Below, piece after piece: positions 16,854 through 25,930 of a DNA stretch of 64,000 nucleotides. The position numbers and the translations under genes were made by a program. Under the pieces are notes generated by a model. The model was not told the origin of the DNA and did no database searches. It saw only the letters and a list, made by a program, of their open reading frames with translations. Positions within the stretch are counted from its first letter, which is position 1. Every line of letters begins with the position of its first letter. The stretch spans positions 106,597-170,596 of the forward strand of contig JBBCJI010000013.1 in assembly GCA_037190845.1 (NCBI GenBank). Reading direction: 5' to 3'. The DNA is from JBEBVQ01 sp037190845. GTDB taxonomy: Bacteria; Bacteroidota; Bacteroidia; Chitinophagales; Chitinophagaceae.

Positions 16854-19706
16854 TTATTTACTCAAATGCATGCTCCGTTCCTTATACAGCGTACGGAACC
16901 AGGGATCACGCAGGTTTTTGATAAAGCGGATCGCCTCGCCCGTGCTTTTCATTTCGGGGCCGAGCTCCTTGTTTACATTCGGAAACTTGTTAAAGCTGAA
17001 CACCGGCTCCTTCACCGCAAAACCATCCAGCTTTTTCTCGATCTTAAAGTCCTTCAGCTTTTTCTCTCCGAGCATCACCTTGGTGGCGATATTGAGATAA
17101 GGTACACCATATGCTTTGGCAATGAACGGTGTGGTACGGCTGGCACGCGGGTTAGCTTCGATCACAAACACCTTGCCGTCTTTAATGGCATACTGGATAT
17201 TGATCAGTCCTTTTATGTTCAGCCGCAATGCGATCTTCCGGGCAATATCCACCATCTCGTCCACTTCGAGCGGGCCGAGATTGAATACGGGCAGCACGGA
17301 ATGGCTGTCGCCGCTGTGGATACCCGCCGGTTCGATATGCTCCATGATACCCATGATGTGCACATCTTCGCCGTCACAGATCGCGTCTATCTCCGCCTCC
17401 TGGCAGCGATCAAGGAAATGGTCTATCAGTATCTTGTTGCCGGGCAGATGCTTGAGCAGGCTCACCACACTCTTTTCCAACTCATCATCGTTGATCACAA
17501 TGCGCATACGCTGTCCGCCCAGCACATAGGAAGGCCGCACCAGCACCGGGTAACCCACCTGGTTGGCCACTTCGATCGCTTCATCTGTAGTATAGGCAGT
17601 GCCATACTGGGGATAAGGAATATTCATTTCCCTGAGCAGATCGCTGAAACGGCCGCGATCTTCGGCGATATCCATATCATCGAATGAAGTGCCTATAATA
17701 GGTATCCCTTTTTCATGCAGGCGCTCAGCCAGTTTGAGCGCAGTTTGTCCGCCGAGCTGTACGATTACGCCATCGGGCTTTTCATGCTCCACGATTTCCC
17801 ATAAATGCTCCCAGTATACCGGCTCGAAGTAGAGCTTGTCGGCTATATCGAAATCGGTTGATACCGTTTCCGGGTTACAGTTGACCATGATGGATTCATA
17901 ACTACAATCACGAATAGCCATCAGACCGTGTGTGCAGCAGTAGTCAAACTCAATACCCTGGCCGATACGATTGGGACCAGAACCCAGCACAATAATTTTC
18001 TTCTTATCAGACACCTTGCTCTCATTAAACGTAATATCCGTAGTCTGCGCAGCGCGTGAAGACGGCTCGAACGTACTGTAAAAATAGGGTGTCTTGGCTT
18101 CAAACTCGGCACTGCAGGTATCCACCATTTTGAACACACGCTTGATACCCAGCTTTTTCCGGTATTCATATACTTCTTCCGCCGTGCAATCGGTCACGAG
18201 GTCAGTAATCTGTTCGTCGCTGAAGCCCATTTGTTTCGCTTCGCACAACAGCTCTTCGGGTAGTTTCTCAAGATGCTTATGCTCCCGGATACGGTTTTCA
18301 AGCGTCACAATATCCTGTATCTGGTAGAGGAACCAGCGATCTATCTGGGTAAGCTCGCGGATCGTCTTTATAGAGACACCCGCCATCAGCGCTTCCTTGA
18401 TGCGGAAGATACGATCCCAGGTAGGGCGCTTCAGGTAATCCATCAATTCTTCGGGGCGCATACGGCTCCGGCTGATGGAAGTAAGACCGGTAGCGTTATT
18501 CTCCAGGCTCTGGCAGGCTTTCTGCAGCGCTTCGGGGAATGTACGCCCGATCGCCATCACTTCTCCTACCGATTTCATCTGCAGTCCGAGCGTATCATCT
18601 GCACCTTTAAATTTATCGAAATTCCAGCGCGGCATTTTTACGATCACATAATCAAGCGCCGGCTCAAAATAGGCTGATGTAGTTTGTATGATAGGGTTTT
18701 TCAGCTCATCCAGCGTATACCCGATCGCCAGCTTGGCGGCAATCTTAGCGATAGGATAACCTGTGGCTTTGGAAGCAAGCGCCGAAGAACGGCTTACACG
18801 CGGGTTGATCTCAATAGCAATGATCTCTTCCGTTTCAGGATTCAGTGCGAACTGCACATTACAACCACCGGCGAAATTACCAAGGTCACGCATCATATTG
18901 ATAGCGGTATTACGCATCAGTTGGAATGCCGTGTCGCTCAGGGTCATGGCCGGAGCCACAGTGATGCTGTCGCCGGTATGGATACCCATCGGGTCAAAAT
19001 TTTCTACCGTACAGATGATCACCACATTATCGGCGGCATCGCGCAGCAGCTCCAATTCAAATTCTTTCCAACCCAGCACCGCCTGTTCCACCAGGACTTC
19101 ATGCATGGGAGAAGCCGTAAGGCCGCGTTCAAGGGCTGCGTCCAGCTCTTCCTTATACATCACGAAACCGCCTCCGGTACCACCCAGCGTAAAGGAGGGA
19201 CGGATTACGATCGGCAGACCGATCTCCTGTGCAAATTCCTTCCCTTCGAGCAGGGAATTAGCCGTACGTGCAGGCGCTACCGGTACACCCAGCTCAATCA
19301 TCCACTGACGGAACAATTCCCGGTCTTCGGCTTTATCTATGGCTTTGATATCCACCCCGATCAAACGCACATTGAAGCGCTCCCATACACCCAGCTCATC
19401 ACATTCCTTGGCCAGGTTGAGCGCTGTTTGTCCGCCCATTGTAGGCAACACCGCGTCTATATCATTTTCTTCCAGTATCTGCTCAATACTTTCCACAGTG
19501 AGCGGAAGCAGGTACACCCGGTCAGCAACGATCGGGTCGGTCATAATGGTAGCAGGGTTGGAGTTGATCAGGATGACCTTCACGCCTTCTTCCCGGAGAC
19601 TTCGCGCCGCCTGGGAACCGGAGTAGTCAAATTCACAGGCCTGGCCGATAACAATAGGGCCGGAGCCGATAATCAGTACGGATTTGATGGAAGTGTCGCG
19701 CGGCAT
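16854..19706 (-). CDS. carB: Carbamoyl-phosphate synthase large subunit
   Basis: A 950-residue enzyme that makes carbamoyl phosphate from bicarbonate, ammonia (from CarA) and two ATP, feeding arginine and pyrimidine synthesis. Both ATP-grasp halves are complete: the first begins KSVLIIGSGPIVIGQACEFD and has the glycine loop TLGGTGGGFV; the second begins around GSGPNRIGQGIEFDY with loop VLGGQRMRIV. The protein stops after GEAIRFIKNLRDPWFRTLY, about 120 residues short of E. coli CarB (1073), so the C-terminal MGS-like allosteric domain that binds UMP and ornithine is absent. I recall similar lengths in other Bacteroidota CarB, so this is probably a lineage trait, not damage. carA is not adjacent. 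Its 3' end and flank have a decayed copy at 5481-5990. Confidence 0.96.
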   Translation of the reverse strand: MPRDTSIKSVLIIGSGPIVIGQACEFDYSGSQAARSLREEGVKVILINSNPATIMTDPIVADRVYLLPLTVESIEQILEENDIDAVLPTMGGQTALNLAKECDELGVWERFNVRLIGVDIKAIDKAEDRELFRQWMIELGVPVAPARTANSLLEGKEFAQEIGLPIVIRPSFTLGGTGGGFVMYKEELDAALERGLTASPMHEVLVEQAVLGWKEFELELLRDAADNVVIICTVENFDPMGIHTGDSITVAPAMTLSDTAFQLMRNTAINMMRDLGNFAGGCNVQFALNPETEEIIAIEINPRVSRSSALASKATGYPIAKIAAKLAIGYTLDELKNPIIQTTSAYFEPALDYVIVKMPRWNFDKFKGADDTLGLQMKSVGEVMAIGRTFPEALQKACQSLENNATGLTSISRSRMRPEELMDYLKRPTWDRIFRIKEALMAGVSIKTIRELTQIDRWFLYQIQDIVTLENRIREHKHLEKLPEELLCEAKQMGFSDEQITDLVTDCTAEEVYEYRKKLGIKRVFKMVDTCSAEFEAKTPYFYSTFEPSSRAAQTTDITFNESKVSDKKKIIVLGSGPNRIGQGIEFDYCCTHGLMAIRDCSYESIMVNCNPETVSTDFDIADKLYFEPVYWEHLWEIVEHEKPDGVIVQLGGQTALKLAERLHEKGIPIIGTSFDDMDIAEDRGRFSDLLREMNIPYPQYGTAYTTDEAIEVANQVGYPVLVRPSYVLGGQRMRIVINDDELEKSVVSLLKHLPGNKILIDHFLDRCQEAEIDAICDGEDVHIMGIMEHIEPAGIHSGDSHSVLPVFNLGPLEVDEMVDIARKIALRLNIKGLINIQYAIKDGKVFVIEANPRASRTTPFIAKAYGVPYLNIATKVMLGEKKLKDFKIEKKLDGFAVKEPVFSFNKFPNVNKELGPEMKSTGEAIRFIKNLRDPWFRTLYKERSMHLSK

Positions 19707-19727
19707 CTGAGCTGGTTCAATTTGAAA

Positions 19728-19796
19728 ATTCGGGAATCTGAAAACTTGAAAATGACCATTTTAATAATCATTGACTTTTTTCAAATTGCCACATTG
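19728..19796. repeat. Octad-type inverted repeat in the carB leader
   Basis: The left arm is built from 8-base units (TTTGAAAA, TTCGGGAA, TCTGAAAA, CTTGAAAA) and the right arm (TTTTTTCAAATTGCCACATT) is its imperfect reverse complement. Related elements lie at 34536-34633 and 53194-53260, each just before a start codon. Confidence 0.65.
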
Positions 19797-19844
19797 ATTA
19801 TGAGCGCTGAGCGGACACAAAAAGCGGGCTCAACGCCCGGGGCG

Positions 19845-19852
19845 CAAAAGTA
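19845..19852 (-). promoter_or_regulatory. -7 box (TACTTTTG) of carB
   Basis: The minus strand reads TACTTTTGCGCCCC, an exact TAnnTTTG match; the same TTTTGCGCCC string is at the glycosyltransferase promoter near 56316. It predicts a leader of about 130 bases containing the octad hairpin. No clear -33 box is visible. Confidence 0.5.
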
Positions 19853-19905
19853 CGAAAAAAATAATGAGTGTGAATGGATATATTCCGAATTCCGGCAACA
19901 TCCCC

Positions 19906-20136
19906 TTAGTACATCATCAATAAAAATTCTGTATTATCTGAATGATAACTTTCGTATGGTTTTCTGTATACTTCTATATATATTCTTTCAGGTGGTGTAG
20001 CAGGCAATCTGTCTACTTTAAACGCATCACACTGTATCGTATCCCCTCGTTGCGCTTTATAATTATCGGCTGCTTCAATGCCGCAGCCCGGAATCAAAAA
20101 AAAACAGATGATAACTTCAAAACAAGAAGTTATCAT
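19906..20136 (-). CDS. Possible small lipoprotein
   Basis: A 76-residue candidate starting MITSCFEVIICFFLIPGCG, a hydrophobic segment ending in an IPGC lipobox-like site, followed by a polar sequence with PPERIYIEVYRKPYESY. The frame stays open upstream to 20196 with another ATG, but the chosen start gives the better signal peptide. It lies 67 bases after the stop of the co-directional T9SS protein gene and may be the last gene of that operon. No family recognised. The rest of 19707-20203 holds the carB promoter and octad repeat. Confidence 0.4.
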   Translation of the reverse strand: MITSCFEVIICFFLIPGCGIEAADNYKAQRGDTIQCDAFKVDRLPATPPERIYIEVYRKPYESYHSDNTEFLLMMY

Positions 20137-20203
20137 CCGTGTCAGCAACACAGAAATATTCACACGCCTAATAGGAGCAAGATTCATACACCACATATTA
20201 CAT

Positions 20204-20944
20204 CTACCTGATTATAAGCTTTTCTGTAACATACTCTCCCTGCCCCTGAAATGATATAACATACATCCCGGGTGCAAGCATCGACAGATCTTCATATACC
20301 TGCAGACGCCCCGCAGGCACAATACCTAAAGTATTACGTAAAACTTCCCTTCCGGTCATGCCCAGTACAGATAATGTTACCGGACCTGCCTGTTCGACAT
20401 CATAGCTTAAAATAATACCGGATGCTACGGAAGCAGGGTTAGGAGACAAAATAAGTTTCTTATTGAGATATATATGCTCCTCAGATAGCCGCCTTACTCC
20501 ATTACTGCCTCCCGTAATGGTTATTGTATGACAACTCTTATTATTGGCCATCACAGGATCCGTAACCATGTTGCCGGCGGGCAACCCGATTACACAGAAG
20601 TCCACGGGGCCTTCCGGCGAAGCGCTGAAAGCCAGTGGCTGCGTAGTAAAGCCTATACTGTCGTTTACATTCATCTGGCTGTTCGTCCTGTACAGGTTGG
20701 CCAGCCGCTCGCCGCCTGCTTCAATCTGCACAAAAACCGTATCGGACGCCTGCAGTATATCCGGCCCGTTATTCTTAAAAAAAACGGTAATACGGAATGG
20801 TGCACCTACCGCAATGCTGGCGTCTGCTTCAGGCGTCACAAGCGTCGTTTGCAGATCAACACTCGCTTGTCCCTGTGCCGCCATTACGGCAGACATTCCG
20901 ATAAGCAGACATGCTGCTCCCTGCATACATTTTCTGATTTTCAT
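20204..20944 (-). CDS. Small secreted CARDB-like protein, T9SS type A
   Basis: A 246-residue exported protein: signal peptide ending AAQGQA, a CARDB-like beta-sandwich (residues about 28-145, with VTPEADASIAVGAPFRITVF and FFKNNGPDIL) and a type A sorting domain from about residue 165 (KLILSPNPASVASG, ending VTEKLIIR). It resembles the adhesin-type accessory domains of larger T9SS proteins and stands alone as a one-domain version. It follows the 864-residue type B gene by 37 bases and is probably co-transcribed. Confidence 0.8.
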   Translation of the reverse strand: MKIRKCMQGAACLLIGMSAVMAAQGQASVDLQTTLVTPEADASIAVGAPFRITVFFKNNGPDILQASDTVFVQIEAGGERLANLYRTNSQMNVNDSIGFTTQPLAFSASPEGPVDFCVIGLPAGNMVTDPVMANNKSCHTITITGGSNGVRRLSEEHIYLNKKLILSPNPASVASGIILSYDVEQAGPVTLSVLGMTGREVLRNTLGIVPAGRLQVYEDLSMLAPGMYVISFQGQGEYVTEKLIIR

Positions 20945-20981
20945 GTGTTTTACGTTTAAAAAAGGACGATATTTTTTGCAA

Positions 20982-23576
20982 TTACCTTATCAGTGTAACA
21001 TTTCCACGGTATGTTTGATACAAATGATTTGCAAAGCTTACCTCAATCAGGTATACATACACTCCCTGAGGCTGGATCATACCATTGAAACTGCCGTCCC
21101 AGCCCCGCCCGTCAACGGCATTGGTCTCGAAGATCACCTGCCCCCAGCGGTTGAACACCTGCATCCTGAAGTGGGTCAGCCCTCCGGCCAAAAGTGTTCG
21201 CGGAAAAAAATAATCGTTCACCCCATCTCCATTCGGTGAGAAAACGTTAGGTATATCTATATAACAGGATCGTGCAACCGTTATGCTGTCTGTGGTGGTG
21301 CACCCCCTTTCCGACTGTAGTGTAAGCCAGTAAACGCCCGGATCATGTATATTGATATGATCTCCCGTTTCACCCGTACTCCAGTTACCGGTGACAGAGA
21401 GCAGTTGTACAGCCCGGTTGCTCAGCCGTACCGGCGGAGCGCCGGGACAAACAGCCGTATCGGGGCCGAGATCCACTACCGGGTAGGGAAATACAGTTAT
21501 CGTATCCAGGAATGTCGTATCGGGACATCTGTCATATTCCCCGGTCAGCGTGACTACATGGTTGCCGCTGCCATCGAAGGAAAAGGCGGGCTGGCGGCCG
21601 GCGGCAAGGCGTGTCCCGCTACCGAAATCCCAGTGCATCGATGTCGGCTCCCTGTCAAAAACGGCATGGAAACGAATGGATTCGCCGGCACAGATACTAT
21701 CCCGATCCGTAACAAACGCAAGCGACGGCATGGTATCCACGACAATAAGCATCGTGGCCGTATCATAGCACGGTACATGGTTAGCTGCTATCAACGATAC
21801 GCGGTAGACTCCGGGAACAGAATATATATGGCCGGGGCTGTGTTGTTCCGAACTATCGCCGTCACCAAAGTACCATTTCCACTGGTCGAGGCCCGTCGCA
21901 GTATTTGTAAAGGACGTCTGCACACCCTGGCAGATAATACTGTCTGTAATAAAGGACGCCTGATACGCAGGAGGAGCTATCGTAAACGGCAGCACTGTAT
22001 CACATCCGCTTGCGGCAGTTATATACAGCTTATAACCGCCCGCTCCGATATCCCACAGCGTGTCCGGTCCCACCGCAGGCCCATATTGCCGGAGCAGGCT
22101 GTCCGCAGCCGTATACCACCGCCAGGTATATGCCGAGGTATCACCCCCGGCCGGTGTTACCCAGGCCATGTCCCGACGTTCTCCTTTACAGCTTTGTAGC
22201 AGGGTATTCAGACCGGGAGGCTGTACTATGAAACGCACATAAAAACTGTCCACCTGATAACGGCACCCTTTCGCTCTGTATCCCGCCACATAGGTACCGG
22301 ATTGACCTACGGATATATGATCCAAACGGGATCCGTCATTCCAGGTATATGCCCAACCAGATGTATCTGCCTGTAATATAGCACTGTCCCGGAAACAAAC
22401 CGTCATTTCTATCCGTGTATATACAGTATCCAGATCGGGGAGTGCTATAGCATTCGGCAAGCCCCCCCTGCATTCTGCACCCGGCGGCAGGAGGATACCG
22501 GGAGAAATAAATCCACAGGCAGTACCGGTAACATCCGGAGCATTGATATAGCAAATCGACAATGGATTAGCCAGGCCGGATATATACATTTTGCCATCGC
22601 TGCCTGTCTTCAGATCGGCGCCGCCTATATTACCACCGGACGGAACCCGCCCTATGTATGTTTTTGAAGCGATTATCGCCGGTACACCGGATTGTGCCAG
22701 GTCAAACTGGTAAATATCATAATTGATATTGGAAATATACAGCTTCGAATTATCCGGGGAAAAACAAACACCATAGCATTCCATTGTAGTATCCAACTGC
22801 ACCGCTCCGGAAATACTTCCGTCTGCAGGATTAAAATCATACAGTTCAACCCCTTTGTTGTTTACGCCCGTTGTTACCACCGGATTTATACCCGCTGCGA
22901 TCCGTCGCCTGTCCGGTGAAACCTTGATCACACCGGCTACATACCCTTCGGGAGCAAAAAGCCCCGTATTGGAGGTCACCGGCACCGGACTGATCCCCGA
23001 AGCCGTAATTTCGTATGCCTTAAAACCACCTGCCCTTGGCCTGACTACCAGCCAGACATTGCAATCATTTCCTGCCACGGCGGTCATCTTTTCGGTCAGG
23101 AAAGCATCCAGCAAGACACCTTTCTGACCAGCAACAACATCCCCTAATCCTCCCTGCAGGCTCATATCCACGACACTGTAGTATAACATGCCATTACTCG
23201 CAGAAGGGTTGTGCGATGGTTCCAGGGAAAATATGTAATAGCGATCCGGATCATCGGGAATCGGAACAATAACTGCGCCCTGGGTAGTGCTGCTGGTAAA
23301 AGCCAGACCTGAGCCGTTGGGCATCGCCATAAAATTCCGGTTCCATACACGGTTGCCATCTGTATAGAATAACAGGCTGCCAGCGGCATCGCAAACGGAA
23401 GCACATCCTTCTCCGGTGATCATCCCCGTCGGTGCAGACAGCGGAACCGGCGTTCCCCCGTTAAAATCCAGTCCGGCATTACTACCGAATATCCAGACAT
23501 GCTCTTCTTTCTGCCCGGACGTAGCCCAGGCCCATAAGCTGCATAAAATAATAAACACAAACCGTTTCATCATCAT
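20982..23576 (-). CDS. Propeller-PKD surface protein, T9SS type B
   Basis: An 864-residue secreted protein. After a signal peptide (ending ATSGQ), residues about 24-390 form a propeller-like head that starts HVWIFGSNAGLDFNGGTPVP and includes GCASVCDAAGSLLFYTDG, VWNRN and the late motif CFSPDNSKLY; this head is shared with three other proteins in the window. Residues about 395-560 hold Ig-like units, and two PKD-type domains follow at about 560-720 (WKWYFGDGD and MHWDFGSGT). The end is a type B sorting domain (IPNVFSPNGDGVNDYF, ending YRGNVTLIR). Three adjacent Met codons (MMMKRF) leave the exact start open. The gene begins 3 bases after the stop of the preceding paralogue. Confidence 0.87.
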   Translation of the reverse strand: MMMKRFVFIILCSLWAWATSGQKEEHVWIFGSNAGLDFNGGTPVPLSAPTGMITGEGCASVCDAAGSLLFYTDGNRVWNRNFMAMPNGSGLAFTSSTTQGAVIVPIPDDPDRYYIFSLEPSHNPSASNGMLYYSVVDMSLQGGLGDVVAGQKGVLLDAFLTEKMTAVAGNDCNVWLVVRPRAGGFKAYEITASGISPVPVTSNTGLFAPEGYVAGVIKVSPDRRRIAAGINPVVTTGVNNKGVELYDFNPADGSISGAVQLDTTMECYGVCFSPDNSKLYISNINYDIYQFDLAQSGVPAIIASKTYIGRVPSGGNIGGADLKTGSDGKMYISGLANPLSICYINAPDVTGTACGFISPGILLPPGAECRGGLPNAIALPDLDTVYTRIEMTVCFRDSAILQADTSGWAYTWNDGSRLDHISVGQSGTYVAGYRAKGCRYQVDSFYVRFIVQPPGLNTLLQSCKGERRDMAWVTPAGGDTSAYTWRWYTAADSLLRQYGPAVGPDTLWDIGAGGYKLYITAASGCDTVLPFTIAPPAYQASFITDSIICQGVQTSFTNTATGLDQWKWYFGDGDSSEQHSPGHIYSVPGVYRVSLIAANHVPCYDTATMLIVVDTMPSLAFVTDRDSICAGESIRFHAVFDREPTSMHWDFGSGTRLAAGRQPAFSFDGSGNHVVTLTGEYDRCPDTTFLDTITVFPYPVVDLGPDTAVCPGAPPVRLSNRAVQLLSVTGNWSTGETGDHINIHDPGVYWLTLQSERGCTTTDSITVARSCYIDIPNVFSPNGDGVNDYFFPRTLLAGGLTHFRMQVFNRWGQVIFETNAVDGRGWDGSFNGMIQPQGVYVYLIEVSFANHLYQTYRGNVTLIR

Positions 23577-23579
23577 TTC

Positions 23580-25904
23580 TTACCTGATCAGCGTTACATC
23601 TCCTTTCTGCTCCACTATGGTACCATAGGGTGTTTCCAACTGTAACATATAGAAATACGTTCCGGTCTCCGCCGGCGCTCCGGCATGATGACCATCCCAT
23701 CCCGTCGCATCTCCCGGCATACTGTTGTATACGAGGTTTCCCCACCGGTCGAAAATCCGGAATATCTGTATCACCGGCACCACTCCGGACCCTAAAAGCG
23801 GCCGGAATCGGTCATTCTTTCCGTCACCGCCCGGGGTGAAGGCTGTCGGAACGAATACACGGTGACTTACCTTTACCGTGATTGATACACTATCCGGACA
23901 GCCGTAAGGATATGACCGGCCTGCAACCGTATATTGCGTGGTCGTATCTGCCCATACCGTTTGCGTCCTGGCTTCAGGATCTGAGAACATCGGAGCAGGA
24001 CTCCACCATTCCACAACATAAGGCTCTTCCGCACTGGTCGCCAGCGTTACATATGCAGGCTGACGCAGCACCTCCTCCGATGCCCGCAGCGACAATTGAA
24101 AATCCCGGACACTGATATCCCTGGAAGCGGTATCCGGACAGCTACCGTCTGCATTACTGACAACGAGTTGCACCCGGTATATTCCTTTTTCCGGATAGAG
24201 GCGCACGGGATTCCACAGCGTGTCGGTGACATTATCGAACTGCCAGACCCAGACGGGCGGGTTGTACTCCGATGTATTCTCAAACAGCACTTCTGCCCCC
24301 TCACAGATTACGGAATCCATCGTAAAGGATGCCCTATATGGGGATGAGGCGTTTACCCGGAATACGGTATCACATCCTTCACGTTCCACACGCACCTCAT
24401 AAGTACCTCCAGGCACAAGCCGCTGCAACGTATCTCCCCTGCGGCTGTCGTTTGCCGTCTGCAACACACTACCTTCCGGATTTGTCCAGGTATAGGTATA
24501 CGCAGCGGTATCTCCCGGCAGGGGTTTAATCCATGCCGTACAATTATCATAACCGGGTACGGGAAACGAAAACCGGCGGACAACGAACGTGTCTACATGA
24601 TAGGCACACCGGCTTTTGAAATAACGTACCGTATAAACGCCTTCTGACGTCACTGTACGTATACTGCCTGTGTCTCCGTTATCCCATGTATATGCGTGTC
24701 CGGGGGTATCGGCACGGATCTGAAAGCTGCCGCCACCGGGACAAATCTCTGCTGCTGCCGAGCCGTAAAAAGTATCCGGAATAACGGCAGGAACGTCATT
24801 GGGGAACCCCAGGATGGCCTGTGTACCCGGCAGTAATAAAAGTACATTGGCCATCGGCTGACAGGCCGTACCTGCAAGATCCGGGAAGTTTATAGCATGG
24901 ATAATCCCTGTCTGTCCCTCGTTAAAATATATTTTTCCATCGGGGGCAAGCTTAATATCCCCAAGCGGATTATTAGACGAAAAAATGCTCATCCGTGATG
25001 CCGAAATTGCGGCAGCGGAGGGCAAATCCAGATTAAACTGGTGCACGGCATACCCATTCCCTGTTGTATACATCTTTGTATTGTCCGGAGAAAAGGCAAT
25101 GCCATAATAACTGTCGGTATCTAATTGCCGGGCATTGGAGACGATACCCGTCTGCGGATCAAAATCATACAATTCCAGACCACCGTTGTTACAGGCTACC
25201 GTCATTTTCTTCCGGTCGTGCGAAACCCTGATGACACCTCTGCGGAAGTTGGAAGCGGGCGCCAGGCCCTGAGCAGAGCGGACAGGCGTCGTATTAATAC
25301 CTGCAGGCGTAATTTCGTATGACATGTACTCTTTTGTCGTCCGCGACATGGTGATCAGCCAGAACCGGCTGTTGCAGGGACCTGCAGCCACCAATGTCAT
25401 CTTTTCCTGCAGACCGGAATCAATCTGGATCGCCTTCTGTCCGGCAACAACATCTCCGAGACCACCGTTCAGCGTCATATCCACGATGCTGTAGTGCAAC
25501 CGGCCGATGTTGGGTGCGCCGGTAGGTTCAAGTGAGAAAATATAATACCGGCTTGCATCCCCCGGAACCGGCGCTATGACTGCCTGCTGGCTGGCCGTCA
25601 CAAACGTATAGGGAGAGCCGAACGGATTCTGACTGGGCAGCAGCCCTACGCCGTTGGGCATCCATACATGATTACGGTTCCACACTTTTCGTCCTTCGGT
25701 ATAAAAGAGCAGTTGTCCGCTGGCATCACAAATGGAAGCACACCCTTCCCATCCGTCTATACCGGTCTGCAGGGCTACAGGGTTGCCGCTGTTAAAATCA
25801 ATGCCGGCTTTAGTGCCAAAGGCCCAGACATTGGCTTCCCCCTGCGCGCATACATGCGTATGCATCAGTCCCGCCATTCCCAGAAAAAGAATCATTGTCC
25901 TCAT
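23580..25904 (-). CDS. Propeller-PKD surface protein, T9SS type B (paralogue)
   Basis: A 774-residue paralogue of the next gene with the same head (NVWAFGTKAGIDFNSGNPVA, GCASICDASGQLLFYTEG, VWNRN), Ig-like units, one PKD-like domain (WVWQFDNVTDTLW) and a type B sorting domain (VPTAFTPGGDGKNDRFRP, ending KGDVTLIR). The start at 25904 (MRTMILFLGMAGLM) gives a normal signal peptide; an alternative ATG at 25931 overlaps the stop of the upstream gene as TAATG and would add nine residues. Tight spacing on both sides indicates an operon. Confidence 0.86.
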   Translation of the reverse strand: MRTMILFLGMAGLMHTHVCAQGEANVWAFGTKAGIDFNSGNPVALQTGIDGWEGCASICDASGQLLFYTEGRKVWNRNHVWMPNGVGLLPSQNPFGSPYTFVTASQQAVIAPVPGDASRYYIFSLEPTGAPNIGRLHYSIVDMTLNGGLGDVVAGQKAIQIDSGLQEKMTLVAAGPCNSRFWLITMSRTTKEYMSYEITPAGINTTPVRSAQGLAPASNFRRGVIRVSHDRKKMTVACNNGGLELYDFDPQTGIVSNARQLDTDSYYGIAFSPDNTKMYTTGNGYAVHQFNLDLPSAAAISASRMSIFSSNNPLGDIKLAPDGKIYFNEGQTGIIHAINFPDLAGTACQPMANVLLLLPGTQAILGFPNDVPAVIPDTFYGSAAAEICPGGGSFQIRADTPGHAYTWDNGDTGSIRTVTSEGVYTVRYFKSRCAYHVDTFVVRRFSFPVPGYDNCTAWIKPLPGDTAAYTYTWTNPEGSVLQTANDSRRGDTLQRLVPGGTYEVRVEREGCDTVFRVNASSPYRASFTMDSVICEGAEVLFENTSEYNPPVWVWQFDNVTDTLWNPVRLYPEKGIYRVQLVVSNADGSCPDTASRDISVRDFQLSLRASEEVLRQPAYVTLATSAEEPYVVEWWSPAPMFSDPEARTQTVWADTTTQYTVAGRSYPYGCPDSVSITVKVSHRVFVPTAFTPGGDGKNDRFRPLLGSGVVPVIQIFRIFDRWGNLVYNSMPGDATGWDGHHAGAPAETGTYFYMLQLETPYGTIVEQKGDVTLIR

Positions 25905-25930
25905 ACCTGTTCTTTTATCTACCTCTGTCA

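Noticed and set aside
18684..20000. 438-codon open frame on the + strand
   Set aside because: It is antisense to carB and crosses its start and promoter; composition is not protein-like and carB is certain.
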